In this document: piece by piece, positions 17,225 to 24,838 of the stretch
Layout of the letters: each line of letters begins with the position of its first letter
Numbering within the stretch: the stretch's first letter is position 1
Assembly (NCBI RefSeq): GCF_035917455.1
Contig: NZ_CP109078.1
Span: 3,968,001 to 4,032,000 of the forward strand
DNA from: Micromonospora sp. NBC_01796
GTDB lineage: Bacteria > Actinomycetota > Actinomycetes > Mycobacteriales > Micromonosporaceae
DNA: 64,000 nt
Direction: 5' to 3'
Position numbers and translations under genes: made by a program
Notes under the pieces: generated by a model
Told to the model about the DNA's origin: nothing
Databases searched by the model: none
The model's input: only the letters and a program-made list of their open reading frames with translations

Positions 17225-17842
17225 GTGCTCCACGGTGACCAGGTTGTTGATACCCCGAGAGGGCCCGCGCGGGTCGAGGTCGACCCGCCCGACGCCGGCT
17301 CGCCCGTCAGTCTGCTGATGCTCGGACATGGTGCAGGCGGTGGCGTGGACGCTCCCGACCTGATCGCTCTGCGTGATCGGGCGGGGGCGTCCGGTGTTCT
17401 TGTGGCGCGAATCACCCAGCCGTACCGGGTCGCCGGGCGGCGGGCTCCGGCACCCGCGGGGCACCTCGACGAGGCCTGGACGGCGGTGGTCGCCGTGCTG
17501 GCGGATCGGTATCCGGGGCTGCCGCTGGTGGTCGGCGGGCGGTCCAGCGGTGCCCGGGTGGCCTGCCGGACGTCGGTGGCGACCGGTGCGGCCGGAATCG
17601 TGGCGCTCGCCTTCCCGCTCCATCCGCCGGGTCGGCCCGAGCGGTCCCGTGCGGCCGAGCTGCTGACCGGGCTGCCCACGCTGGTGCTCAACGGGGATCG
17701 GGATCCGTTCGGACTCCCGCCCGCCACCGCCGGGGTGAGCGTGCTCGTACGCCCCGGCGAGGGGCATGACCTGCGCCGGGATCCGGCCGGTACGGCGTCG
17801 CTCGCGGTGACCTGGCTGCGGGAGCGGGGTTGGGCCCGCTGA
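17225..17842 (+). CDS. Alpha/beta hydrolase, KANL3/Tex30-like
   Basis: 205 residues, compact alpha/beta-hydrolase without lid. N-terminal LLMLGHGAGGGVD, nucleophile elbow GGRSSGARVA (Ser in G-x-S-x-G-like GRSSG), acid in LVLNGDRDPFG and histidine in RPGEGHDLRRDP complete a plausible triad. This pattern matches the dienelactone-hydrolase-like KANL3/Tex30 group whose bacterial members have no proven substrate. Starts at GTG 17225, 51 bp after whiB and likely co-transcribed. Confidence 0.8.
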   Translation: MLHGDQVVDTPRGPARVEVDPPDAGSPVSLLMLGHGAGGGVDAPDLIALRDRAGASGVLVARITQPYRVAGRRAPAPAGHLDEAWTAVVAVLADRYPGLPLVVGGRSSGARVACRTSVATGAAGIVALAFPLHPPGRPERSRAAELLTGLPTLVLNGDRDPFGLPPATAGVSVLVRPGEGHDLRRDPAGTASLAVTWLRERGWAR

Positions 17843-17995
17843 CGGGCGTACCAGTGGTCATTCTGACCGGCTGCTGACCCGGAACCGGACCGTTTCCCCG
17901 GCCTGGGGAGATCGTTGCTTCTCATGATGCCGGACACCCGAGGGGACAGCAGCAGTACGTAGGACGAGGGCTCGGCATCATCCTCCCAGGCCCTT

Positions 17996-18047
17996 CCTGG
18001 TCCCAGTCGTGGACGGCCCCAGCCACGGGTTGCCGGCCGGGACCAGG
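17996..18047. terminator. Hairpin between the hydrolase gene and sigR
   Basis: Arms CCTGGTCCC (17996-18004) and GGGACCAGG (18039-18047) with a smaller nested stem (GTGG/CCAC) inside. It sits just before the SigR-type promoter and may end upstream transcription. Confidence 0.45.
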
Positions 18048-18065
18048 GATGGGGCCGGGATCACC

Positions 18066-18092
18066 GGAATGCCCCACCGGTCGCCCAGCGTT
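18066..18092 (+). promoter_or_regulatory. SigR-dependent promoter of sigR
   Basis: GGAAT (18066-18070), exactly 19 bp, then GTT (18090-18092). This equals the SigR consensus GGAAT-N18/19-GTT established in Streptomyces and the related SigH one in mycobacteria. It predicts a start near 18098 and positive autoregulation of the sigR-rsrA pair. Confidence 0.8.
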
Positions 18093-18131
18093 ACAACCTC
18101 CGGAAGCTACTCAGCGCGAGGGGGTTGACCG

Positions 18132-18407
18132 GTGCCGACCGAAACACGGAATCCGCAGCGCGCCGAACACCACACGGGCCCACATCGCCCGGTGGGTGCC
18201 CGAGGTGTGGGACGAGCGACACGCGAACTGCGCACGGTGAGCACCAGCACGGCCGGAACCCGATCTACGGGCCCCGAATTCCGCGTATCCTCGGCGGGAA
18301 AGTCGACTGGTTCCGTGGCGTCGTTGGCGCCGTCGGGGCTGGTCCTGAGCACGTCCCGGCCGTCCGTCTCCGGCCGCTACCGGGACGCGCAACCGAGGCG
18401 GGGGGAT
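18132..18407 (+). other. Possible N-terminal extension of SigR (long isoform)
   Basis: The sigR frame stays open for 92 codons upstream of the main start. GTG at 18132 has GAGGGGG seven bases before it and lies inside the transcript from the SigR promoter; another in-frame GTG at 18237 would add 57 residues. In Streptomyces coelicolor, the SigR-driven transcript makes an unstable longer SigR with a 55-residue extension. The same design is likely here, but codon use of 18132-18236 is weak. Confidence 0.5.
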
Positions 18408-19034
18408 GTGCGGTTGACACAACCGGACAAGGCGACGGACGAGCGTCGGGCGCGGTTCGAGCGCGACGCCCTGCCGTTCGTCGACCAGCTCTACGCCGCC
18501 GGCCTGCGGATGACCCGTAATCCGGCCGATGCGGAGGATCTGGTCCAGGAGACCTTTTTGAAGGCGTATGCGGCCTTCCACCAGTTCGAAGAGGGCACCA
18601 ACCTCAAGGCCTGGCTCTACCGCATCCTGACCAACACCTACATCAACTCGTACCGGCGCCGGCAGCGTCAGCCGATCCAGGCGCCGACCGAGGAGATCAC
18701 CGACTGGCAGTTGGCCGAGGCGGAGTCGCACACCTCCAGTGGCCTGCGGTCCGCCGAGACCGAGGCACTGGACCGGTTGCCGGACAGCGACGTCAAGCAG
18801 GCGTTGCAGCAGTTGCCGGAGGAATTCAGGCTGGCCGTCTATCTGGCTGATGTCGAGGGCTTCTCCTACAAGGAGGTCGCGGACATCATGGGAACGCCCA
18901 TCGGTACGGTAATGTCCCGGCTGCACCGGGGTCGGCGCAATCTGCGCAAGCTGCTCGAGCGTTACGCCGCAGACCGGGGCTTCCATGCGGCGGCGACGTC
19001 CAAGGACTCCGCCGCAGCCGGCCGGGAGGTGTAG
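18408..19034 (+). CDS. sigR: ECF sigma factor SigR (thiol-oxidative stress)
   Basis: 208 residues from GTG 18408, which has GAGGCGGGGGG just before it. Region 2: [37 protein letters not shown], and [20 protein letters not shown]. Region 4: [27 protein letters not shown], then [18 protein letters not shown]. These match SigR/SigH, which turns on thioredoxin, mycothiol and protein-quality genes on disulfide stress. Anti-sigma rsrA follows 4 bp later. The longer isoform is noted separately. Confidence 0.95.
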   Translation: MRLTQPDKATDERRARFERDALPFVDQLYAAGLRMTRNPADAEDLVQETFLKAYAAFHQFEEGTNLKAWLYRILTNTYINSYRRRQRQPIQAPTEEITDWQLAEAESHTSSGLRSAETEALDRLPDSDVKQALQQLPEEFRLAVYLADVEGFSYKEVADIMGTPIGTVMSRLHRGRRNLRKLLERYAADRGFHAAATSKDSAAAGREV

Positions 19035-19038
19035 GACC

Positions 19039-19326
19039 GTGAGTTGCGGTGAACCGCACGAGACCGATTGTCGTGAGGTGCTTGCCGAGGTCTATCTGTA
19101 CCTCGACCTGGAATGCGCCGACGAGCGACGGAATCTGATTCGCGACCATCTCGACGATTGCACGGGATGCCTGCGCGAGTACGGCATCGAGCAGGAGGTG
19201 AAGGCGCTGGTCGCCCGCTGCTGCGGCAACGAGACCGCGCCGACGGAGTTGCGCGAGCGGCTTCGGCTCCGCCTCACCGAGTTGGTCTTCGAGACCGACC
19301 AGTCCCGCGAATACCTGCCGGACTGA
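19039..19326 (+). CDS. rsrA: Redox-sensing zinc anti-sigma factor RsrA
   Basis: 95 residues. ZAS-type anti-sigma factor holding SigR until oxidation forms a disulfide and expels zinc. Zinc/redox residues C11, H37, C41 and C44 are at exactly the positions known for Streptomyces RsrA (HLDDCTGC motif); additional Cys at 3, 26 and about 61-62. GTG 19039 follows GGGAGGTGTAGGACC and lies 4 bp after the sigR stop, so translation is coupled. Ends at 19326, followed by a strong bidirectional hairpin. Confidence 0.95.
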   Translation: MSCGEPHETDCREVLAEVYLYLDLECADERRNLIRDHLDDCTGCLREYGIEQEVKALVARCCGNETAPTELRERLRLRLTELVFETDQSREYLPD

Positions 19327-19395
19327 CCCACCCGACCCCGGAGCCTGCCGCCCGGGGGATCGGCCACCCGCCAGACCCGTACGCATCGACGTTGT

Positions 19396-19435
19396 GGTCC
19401 CGCGCGGGCCCTGGTTCAGGGCCCGCCGCGGGACC
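19396..19435. terminator. Bidirectional hairpin between rsrA and bL37
   Basis: GGTCCCGCG-CGGGCCCTG pairs with CAGGGCCCG-CCGCGGGACC with one bulged base and a short loop. It lies between the convergent rsrA and bL37 genes. Confidence 0.7.
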
Positions 19436-19470
19436 GCCGAGCATCTCCGCCGGGCGGCGTCGAGCTTCGG

Positions 19471-19545
19471 TCAGGAGTTGGGGCGCTTGCCGTGGTTGGC
19501 GGCGCTCTTCTTCCGAGCCTTCTTCTTGCGAGACTTCTTCGCCAT
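19471..19545 (-). CDS. Ribosomal protein bL37 (24 residues)
   Basis: A 24-codon gene: ATG at 19545-19543, TGA at 19473-19471. The peptide starts MAKKSRKKKARKK and ends NHGKRPNS, matching the tiny, very basic actinobacterial large-subunit protein bL37 found in mycobacterial ribosomes (KANHGKRPN-type C-terminus). A good GGGAGG Shine-Dalgarno lies ten bases upstream. It is convergent with rsrA and divergent from the biotin-carrier gene. In mycobacteria a small gene in the sigH-TB7.3 interval is likewise expected. Too short for ordinary ORF callers. Confidence 0.85.
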   Translation of the reverse strand: MAKKSRKKKARKKSAANHGKRPNS

Positions 19546-19688
19546 GCTGGCCTCCCGTCGGACAGGTTCTCCCGGGACCGGGAGTTGACCCGATGATGTT
19601 AGTCCGCCCCGCCGTGGCCCCGGCGCGGGCCGCCGCATGATTGGATACCGTTCGCAGCAACACCGCGTCGACGAGGGAGGGCCACACC

Positions 19689-19904
19689 ATGGCCGAGGAG
19701 ATTCGCGCCGAGATGGTGGCGAACGTCTGGAAGGTCGTCGCCACCGCTGGCGACACCGTTTCCGAGGGCGACACGCTGGTGATTCTCGAGTCGATGAAGA
19801 TGGAGATCCCGGTCATCGCGGAGTCCGACGGCGTGCTCAGCCAGCTCGCGGTCAACGAGGGCGACGTGGTGCAGGACGGTGACCTGATCGCGGTCATCGA
19901 ATGA
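19689..19904 (+). CDS. Biotin/lipoyl attachment protein (TB7.3-like)
   Basis: 71 residues, a stand-alone biotinyl carrier domain. The biotinylated lysine sits in ESMKMEIPV; flanking VVATAGDTVSEGDTLVILE and NEGDVVQDGDLIAVIE give the two halves of the barrel. Comparable to TB7.3 (Rv3221c) of M. tuberculosis, which lies in the same neighbourhood. Its carboxylase partner is not encoded nearby. ATG 19689 follows GAGGGAGGGCCACACC. The next gene overlaps its stop by ATGA. Confidence 0.92.
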   Translation: MAEEIRAEMVANVWKVVATAGDTVSEGDTLVILESMKMEIPVIAESDGVLSQLAVNEGDVVQDGDLIAVIE

Positions 19905-20428
19905 CGGATCTGCTCGTCCGGCCCGCGGTGTCGGCGGACTTCCCGGTGATCGCCGAGCTGACCGTGGCGGCGTACCGGGCGAGCGGGCAGCTCAACAGCG
20001 AGCACGACTACGCCAGCACGCTGAACGACGTTGCCGGGCGGGCGGCCGAGGGCGAGCTGCTGGTCGCCGTCGACACCCGTACCGACCGGGTGGTGGGGTC
20101 GGTGCTGTTCGTGCTGCCCGGCACCCCGTACGCGGAGGTCTCAAGCCCCGGTGAGGCGGAGTTCCGGATGCTGGCGGTCGATCCGGCGGCCCAGGGACGG
20201 GGCGTCGGCGAGCTGCTCGCCCGGACCTGTCTGACCCGCGCCACCGAGCTGGGTTTCGGTGCCGTGGTGATCTGCGTACGCGACTTCGTGGCGGGCGCCC
20301 GGCGCCTCTACGCCCGGCTGGGATTCGTCCGGATCCCCGAGCGGGACTGGGCCCCGGCCGCCGGGGTGGACCTGCTGGCCCTGCGCCTGGAACTGGCCCC
20401 GTCGACCGCCCCCACCGCAACCGCCTGA
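19901..20428 (+). CDS. GNAT acetyltransferase
   Basis: 175 residues, GNAT fold. Acetyl-CoA loop EFRMLAVDPAAQGRGVGELLAR (R/Q-x-x-G-x-G/A type QGRGVGE) and C-terminal strand ARRLYARLGFVRIPERDW. N-terminal LLVRPAVSADFPVIAELTVAAY. Start codon overlaps the biotin-carrier stop (ATGA), implying translational coupling and perhaps a functional link, though no substrate is known. Confidence 0.88.
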   Translation: MTDLLVRPAVSADFPVIAELTVAAYRASGQLNSEHDYASTLNDVAGRAAEGELLVAVDTRTDRVVGSVLFVLPGTPYAEVSSPGEAEFRMLAVDPAAQGRGVGELLARTCLTRATELGFGAVVICVRDFVAGARRLYARLGFVRIPERDWAPAAGVDLLALRLELAPSTAPTATA

Positions 20429-20474
20429 CCGTCCTGCCGCCCGGCGGGTCCCGTCGGGCGGTGACGAGCGCCGG

Positions 20475-21047
20475 TTACGGCGTGCCGTCGATCCGGTCGA
20501 GCAGTTCGTGGGCGATCTCCAGCGCGAGTTCGCGCCGCTGCGCGTCGGTGATCTCCGGGCTGCGGATCGCGAACCAACTGCTGTGTACGGCGAACAGCGC
20601 GAGCGTGGCCCGCAGCTGTGCGGTCGGTGAGTCCTGTGGCCAGGCCAGCACCGTGGCGAGTTGGAGCAGGCGCTCCCGCATCATCTGCCCGGCCGGCAGG
20701 CTCTTGAGCACGGTCTGGTTCTGGTCGAAGAACCGCATCACCGAGTGCCCGGTGCTGCCGAAGAACTCGTCGGCGTAGCGGCTGAGCAGTTCCCGCCGCC
20801 GTGCCGCCACGTCGACCGGCGGCTCCGCACCCATTTTGATCAGTCCGTCGAGCCGGTCGAGCCGGTCCTCGACGAAGCTGTTGACGATGTCGTCCTTGCT
20901 CTTGAAGTGGTAGTAGAGGGCGGCCTTGGTCACGCCCAGTCGTTCCGCGATCTCGCGCAGCGAGGTCTTCTCGTAGCCCTGCTCGGTGAAGAGCTCCAGC
21001 GCGACCGACTGGATGCGGGCCCTGGTGTTGCCTGTGTTCTCAGACAC
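20475..21047 (-). CDS. TetR-family repressor of the MFS exporter
   Basis: 190 residues. N-terminal helix-turn-helix: ARIQSVALELFTEQGYEKTSLREIAERLGVTKAALYYHFKSKDDIV, the canonical TetR DNA-binding domain; the rest is the all-helical ligand domain. Divergent from the MFS gene across 117 bp holding a palindrome over the exporter promoter, the usual arrangement for a drug-responsive repressor. Start is a GTG with GGGGGTCGG before it. Confidence 0.92.
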   Translation of the reverse strand: MSENTGNTRARIQSVALELFTEQGYEKTSLREIAERLGVTKAALYYHFKSKDDIVNSFVEDRLDRLDGLIKMGAEPPVDVAARRRELLSRYADEFFGSTGHSVMRFFDQNQTVLKSLPAGQMMRERLLQLATVLAWPQDSPTAQLRATLALFAVHSSWFAIRSPEITDAQRRELALEIAHELLDRIDGTP

Positions 21048-21071
21048 CCGACCCCCGCATGTCGAATTGGC

Positions 21072-21112
21072 TTGACTGGACCTGGGCGCCAGCTTACCGT
21101 ACGGCTAGTAAG
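21072..21112 (+). promoter_or_regulatory. MFS promoter with overlapping TetR operator
   Basis: TTGACT (21072-21077), 17 bp, TACCGT (21095-21100). A 20-bp imperfect palindrome with CTTAC/GTAAG ends spans 21093-21112 and covers the -10 box. A second GTAA-N5-TTAC repeat lies just downstream near 21132. This fits repression by the adjacent TetR protein. Confidence 0.65.
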
Positions 21113-21164
21113 GGCGCTAGCCGGCCGGCAAGTAAGTTGGTTACAGCTCAGGGGGAGCTTACCG

Positions 21165-22763
21165 ATGACCACAACCGAGCAGGCGGTGGCACGACCGAAC
21201 ATCCGGGTCGTGCTCACCGGTCTCATGATCGCGATGATGCTCGCGATGCTCGACAACATGATCGTCAGCACCGCACTGCCCCGGATCGTGGGCGAGTTCG
21301 GCGGGCTGAACCACTTCACCTGGGTAGTGACGGCGTACGTGCTCGGCACCACCGTCTCGACGCCGATCTGGGGCAAGCTCGGCGACCTGTACGGCCGCAA
21401 GGCCGTCTTCCTCACCTCGATCGTGATCTTCCTGATCGGCTCCGCGCTCTGCGGCATGGCCGGCTCACCGATGTTCGGTGGCGCCAAGGACGGCATGATC
21501 CAGCTCATCGCGTTCCGGGCCATCCAGGGCCTCGGGGCCGGCGGTCTGATGGTCGGCGTGATGGCCATCATCGGTGACCTGGTGCCGCCCCGCGAGCGCG
21601 GTCGCTACCAGGGCCTGATGGCCGGCATCATGGCCATCGCCATGGTTGCCGGGCCGCTGGTCGGCGGCTTCATCACCGACAACCTCTCCTGGCGCTGGGC
21701 GTTCTACGTGAACCTGCCGCTGGGCGGCCTCGCGCTGATCGTGCTGATCACCCGGATGCACCTGCCGAAGTACCGCACCGAGCACCGGATCGACTGGCTC
21801 GGCGCGGCCCTGCTGTCGGTCGGCATCACCGCGATCGTGCTGATCACCACCTGGGGCGGCAACGAGTACGACTGGACCTCGCCGCAGATCCTCGGCCTCG
21901 CCGCACTGGCCGTGGTCACCCTGGCGGTCTTCGCCGTGGTGGAACGGCGGGTGCAGGAGCCGATCCTGCCGCTGAACCTCTTCACCAACCGCAACTTCGC
22001 GGTCATCTCGGCGGTCGGCTTCCTGCTCGGCTTCGCCATGTTCGGCGCGATGAACTTCCTGCCGCTGTTCCAGCAGACCGTGCAGGGTGCCTCGGCGACC
22101 AACAGCGGCCTGCTGCTGCTCCCGCTGATGTTCGGCATGCTGGTCGTCTCGATCATCGCCGGTCGGATGATCACCAAGACCGGTAGGTACCGGATCTACC
22201 CGATCATCGGCGGGGTCGCGATGACCGCCGGCATGGCGCTGCTGATGATGATCGACGTACACACCAGCAAGACCGTGCTGTCGCTCTACATGGTCGTACT
22301 CGGCGTCGGCATGGGCTTCCTGATGCAGACCTCGATGCTGATCGCACAGAACAGCGTCGAGCAGAAGGACCTCGGCGCGGCCAGCGGTGCGGCGACCTTC
22401 TTCCGGTCGATCGGTGGCTCGTTCGGCATCTCGCTGTTCGGCGCCGTGTTCGCCAACCGGCTGCACGACAGCCTCTCCGACCGGCTCGGTGCCCAGGCCG
22501 CGGACCAGCTCACCAGCGGCGGCGGGGGCGGGGTGGACCCGGCCAAGCTGGGCGACCTGGCGCCGAACGTACGCGACGGGGTGCTCGGCGGGCTGGCGGA
22601 CTCGATCTCCGGCGTCTTCACCTGGGCGGTCTTCTTCGCCGCCGCGGTCGCGGTGCTCGCCTGGTTCATCAAGGAGATCCCGCTGCGCGACAGCAACGCC
22701 CCGACCGACGGAACCCCGGAGGAGCAGGCCGAGACGGCTCTGGCCAACGCCCCGGTGCACTGA
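21165..22763 (+). CDS. DHA2-type MFS multidrug exporter
   Basis: 532 residues, about 14 transmembrane helices, EmrB/QacA (DHA2) family proton antiporter. Motif D1-like MLDNMIVSTALPRIVGEF, motif A GKLGDLYGRKAVF, motif C-like GIMAIAMVAGPLVGGFI. A glycine-rich loop (SGGGGGVDP) lies near the C-terminus before the last helix. ATG 21165 follows GGGGGAG. Probably exports toxic hydrophobic compounds under control of the divergent TetR gene; the substrate is unknown. Confidence 0.93.
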   Translation: MTTTEQAVARPNIRVVLTGLMIAMMLAMLDNMIVSTALPRIVGEFGGLNHFTWVVTAYVLGTTVSTPIWGKLGDLYGRKAVFLTSIVIFLIGSALCGMAGSPMFGGAKDGMIQLIAFRAIQGLGAGGLMVGVMAIIGDLVPPRERGRYQGLMAGIMAIAMVAGPLVGGFITDNLSWRWAFYVNLPLGGLALIVLITRMHLPKYRTEHRIDWLGAALLSVGITAIVLITTWGGNEYDWTSPQILGLAALAVVTLAVFAVVERRVQEPILPLNLFTNRNFAVISAVGFLLGFAMFGAMNFLPLFQQTVQGASATNSGLLLLPLMFGMLVVSIIAGRMITKTGRYRIYPIIGGVAMTAGMALLMMIDVHTSKTVLSLYMVVLGVGMGFLMQTSMLIAQNSVEQKDLGAASGAATFFRSIGGSFGISLFGAVFANRLHDSLSDRLGAQAADQLTSGGGGGVDPAKLGDLAPNVRDGVLGGLADSISGVFTWAVFFAAAVAVLAWFIKEIPLRDSNAPTDGTPEEQAETALANAPVH

Positions 22764-22773
22764 CCTGTCCCGT

Positions 22774-22816
22774 ACGAACGCGCCGGTCCCGCGGTCAACG
22801 GGGCCGGCGCGTTCGT
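22774..22816. terminator. Bidirectional hairpin between MFS and TPR genes
   Basis: ACGAACGCGCCGG-TCCCG pairs with CGGGG-CCGGCGCGTTCGT (one mismatch) around a 7-nt loop. Ends both convergent units. Confidence 0.75.
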
Positions 22817-22823
22817 GTCCACG

Positions 22824-24665
22824 TCAGGGGCGGGGGCGGCGCAGGTGGTGCCAGAGCCGGGACAGCCAGCGGTACGGGCGGGCGGCGGGGGTCTCGGTGG
22901 CCAGGATCGTGCGTGCGGTGGCCCGGGTGTCCGGGTCTATCTCGGGGGTGGCCAGGACCAGTTGGGCCAGGGAGCGGGCGATCGAGACGGGGCGCTGCCG
23001 GGCCACGGTGACACTGTCGGCGAGCCGTTCGGCGGCGATCGCGGCCACGTCGGCGCGGACCGCCGGATCGACCCAGGCCGCGGTGACCAGCGCGCAGAGC
23101 GCCGCCTCGGTGACCCAGTCCTCGACCCCCCAGACCAGGTCGACCAGGACCCGGCGCCGGGTCGAGTCGGCCCACGGTTCGTCGGTGCGGTGGTGCAGCA
23201 GCCCGAGGCAGGCCCAGACCTGCACGCACCGTACCCAGAGGGTCGGGTCGTGTTCTGCCAACGTCCGGCCCAGCGGGGTGGCCGGTGGCGCGGGCGGGTG
23301 CACCAGGAGCCCGAGCAGGTCGTCGACCTCCAGGGTGGCCAGGCCGACCGCGGCGTCGTACGCGGCCGGCGGGTGCGGCCAGGCCGGGTGAGCGAGCTGG
23401 CGGATCCGGTCGACGGCGGTGGGTGACGGTGCCGGCAGCGCCGGTACGGCGATCGTGCCCTGGTAGCTCCAGAGCCGTCGGGCCGACGACCGTCGGGGCT
23501 CCCGGATGTCCGGGGCGGCCACCTCGGCCACCTCCACGGCCAACCCCGGTACGGCAGCGGCCACCGCCCGCATCGCGCTCGGCGGCTCCAGCCCGCTGAG
23601 CCGCAACTGCCCGCCCCGTACCGGGCCCTCGTCGGCCAGCACCTGCCGGAGCACGTTGGTGACCGCCTCGCCGGCCGCCGGGATCTGCCCCAGCCAGGGC
23701 TGCCCCTGGCAGCACTCGGCCAGGTCGCCGTGCTCGTGGGTGTCGTCCGGGTGGTCGCGGCGGAAGTCGGCCAGCGCCACCAGGTGTGCGAGGCGGCCGT
23801 CGCGCTGGTAGCGGAGCCGGTGACCGGTGTGCACCGCGCAGTCGAAGGTGGGATCCCGCAGCAGGGCCCGGTCGATCCAGCCGAGTGCCTCGTCCAGGCG
23901 CCCGTGGTCGGCCAGGGTGCCGGCGATGTCGGCGTACACGGAGAGGTCGTCGGGGTCGTGGTCGACGGCCCGGTTCAGCGCGGCGAGCGCCTCGGCGGTG
24001 CGCCCGGCGCTGCGGTAGGCGTAACCGAGCCACACCTCGGCGAGCTTCGACGGCATGATCCGGGCCCCGGCGTCCGCCCAGGTCACCGCCTGGTCGATCG
24101 CCCCGACCCGGCGGGCCAGCGCGGACGCCGCGCCGAGCAGCAGGCCGTGGTCCGGGTACGTGTCGATCGCGTGCCGGGCCAGCAACAGGTACGGCCGCAG
24201 CGGCTCCCGTTCGTCCTCGTCGACCGGGTCGGCGACGGCGGCGCAGATCTGCATCAGCAGCCGGGCGATCTGCTCCGGGTCGAGCAGGGCCGGCAGTTCG
24301 GGGGTGCTGACCCAGGGCACCCCGGCCCAGTCGGCGCCCGGGGCGTGCGCGGTCGCGGCGGCGAGCAGTTCGAGACCCTCGTCGGGTTTGCCGGTGGCGG
24401 CGAGCAGGTGGGCGCGGGCCACCACGGCACCGATGAACGGGTGGTGGTCGAGCGGGAAGAGGTCCACCCCGCCCTCGCTGCGGGCCGCCAGCCGGGCGAG
24501 GACCTCGTGCACCTCGGGCATCGTCGGCGCGTACGCGAGCGCGCCCGCGAGGTGCCCGGCCGCGTGCCGCAGGTCGCCCTCGTCCAGGGCCAGTCGGGCC
24601 AACGCCAACTCCCCCTCGGCCGACAGCCGTGGGTCGTCCATTCCCTCGGACACTCCCTCGGACAC
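22824..24665 (-). CDS. TPR-repeat protein of unknown function
   Basis: 613 residues from GTG 24665, which has GAGAGG before it; ATG at 24641 is also possible. The N-terminal two thirds are helical repeats of the tetratricopeptide type (for example LARLALDEGDLRHAAGHLAGALAYAP, AYRSAGRTAEALAALNRAVDHDPDD, DHGRLDEALGWIDRALLRDP). The C-terminal part (WSYQGTIAVPALP ... RWLSRLWHHLRRPRP) has no domain that I recognise and ends very basic. No signal peptide. Divergent from the SIS isomerase gene, with which it might share regulation. Function unknown. Confidence 0.78.
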   Translation of the reverse strand: MSEGVSEGMDDPRLSAEGELALARLALDEGDLRHAAGHLAGALAYAPTMPEVHEVLARLAARSEGGVDLFPLDHHPFIGAVVARAHLLAATGKPDEGLELLAAATAHAPGADWAGVPWVSTPELPALLDPEQIARLLMQICAAVADPVDEDEREPLRPYLLLARHAIDTYPDHGLLLGAASALARRVGAIDQAVTWADAGARIMPSKLAEVWLGYAYRSAGRTAEALAALNRAVDHDPDDLSVYADIAGTLADHGRLDEALGWIDRALLRDPTFDCAVHTGHRLRYQRDGRLAHLVALADFRRDHPDDTHEHGDLAECCQGQPWLGQIPAAGEAVTNVLRQVLADEGPVRGGQLRLSGLEPPSAMRAVAAAVPGLAVEVAEVAAPDIREPRRSSARRLWSYQGTIAVPALPAPSPTAVDRIRQLAHPAWPHPPAAYDAAVGLATLEVDDLLGLLVHPPAPPATPLGRTLAEHDPTLWVRCVQVWACLGLLHHRTDEPWADSTRRRVLVDLVWGVEDWVTEAALCALVTAAWVDPAVRADVAAIAAERLADSVTVARQRPVSIARSLAQLVLATPEIDPDTRATARTILATETPAARPYRWLSRLWHHLRRPRP

Positions 24666-24838
24666 GGTGTCGGCCTCTCGTCGCGCGTTCGTTCCCCCCT
24701 GGGTCGGGAAGCCTAAAGCATGATCGGGAGAGGCGGTGATTATCTGCTCGATACTGCTTGCTTGATTGCTCCTACGCTTATCTTCGTGCAAGACTGAGCA
24801 TGAAACGCGCGGCAATCGCGCATGATGGGGAGGTCCTC

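Noticed and set aside
18257-18282. A second GGAAT-N18-GTT match on the minus strand inside the sigR extension
   Set aside because: It would drive antisense RNA with no gene to serve and is easily formed by chance in this palindromic GC-rich stretch.
20661-21164. Upstream extension of the MFS reading frame
   Set aside because: It runs antisense through the TetR gene; the exporter begins at ATG 21165 behind GGGGGAG and its first membrane helix.
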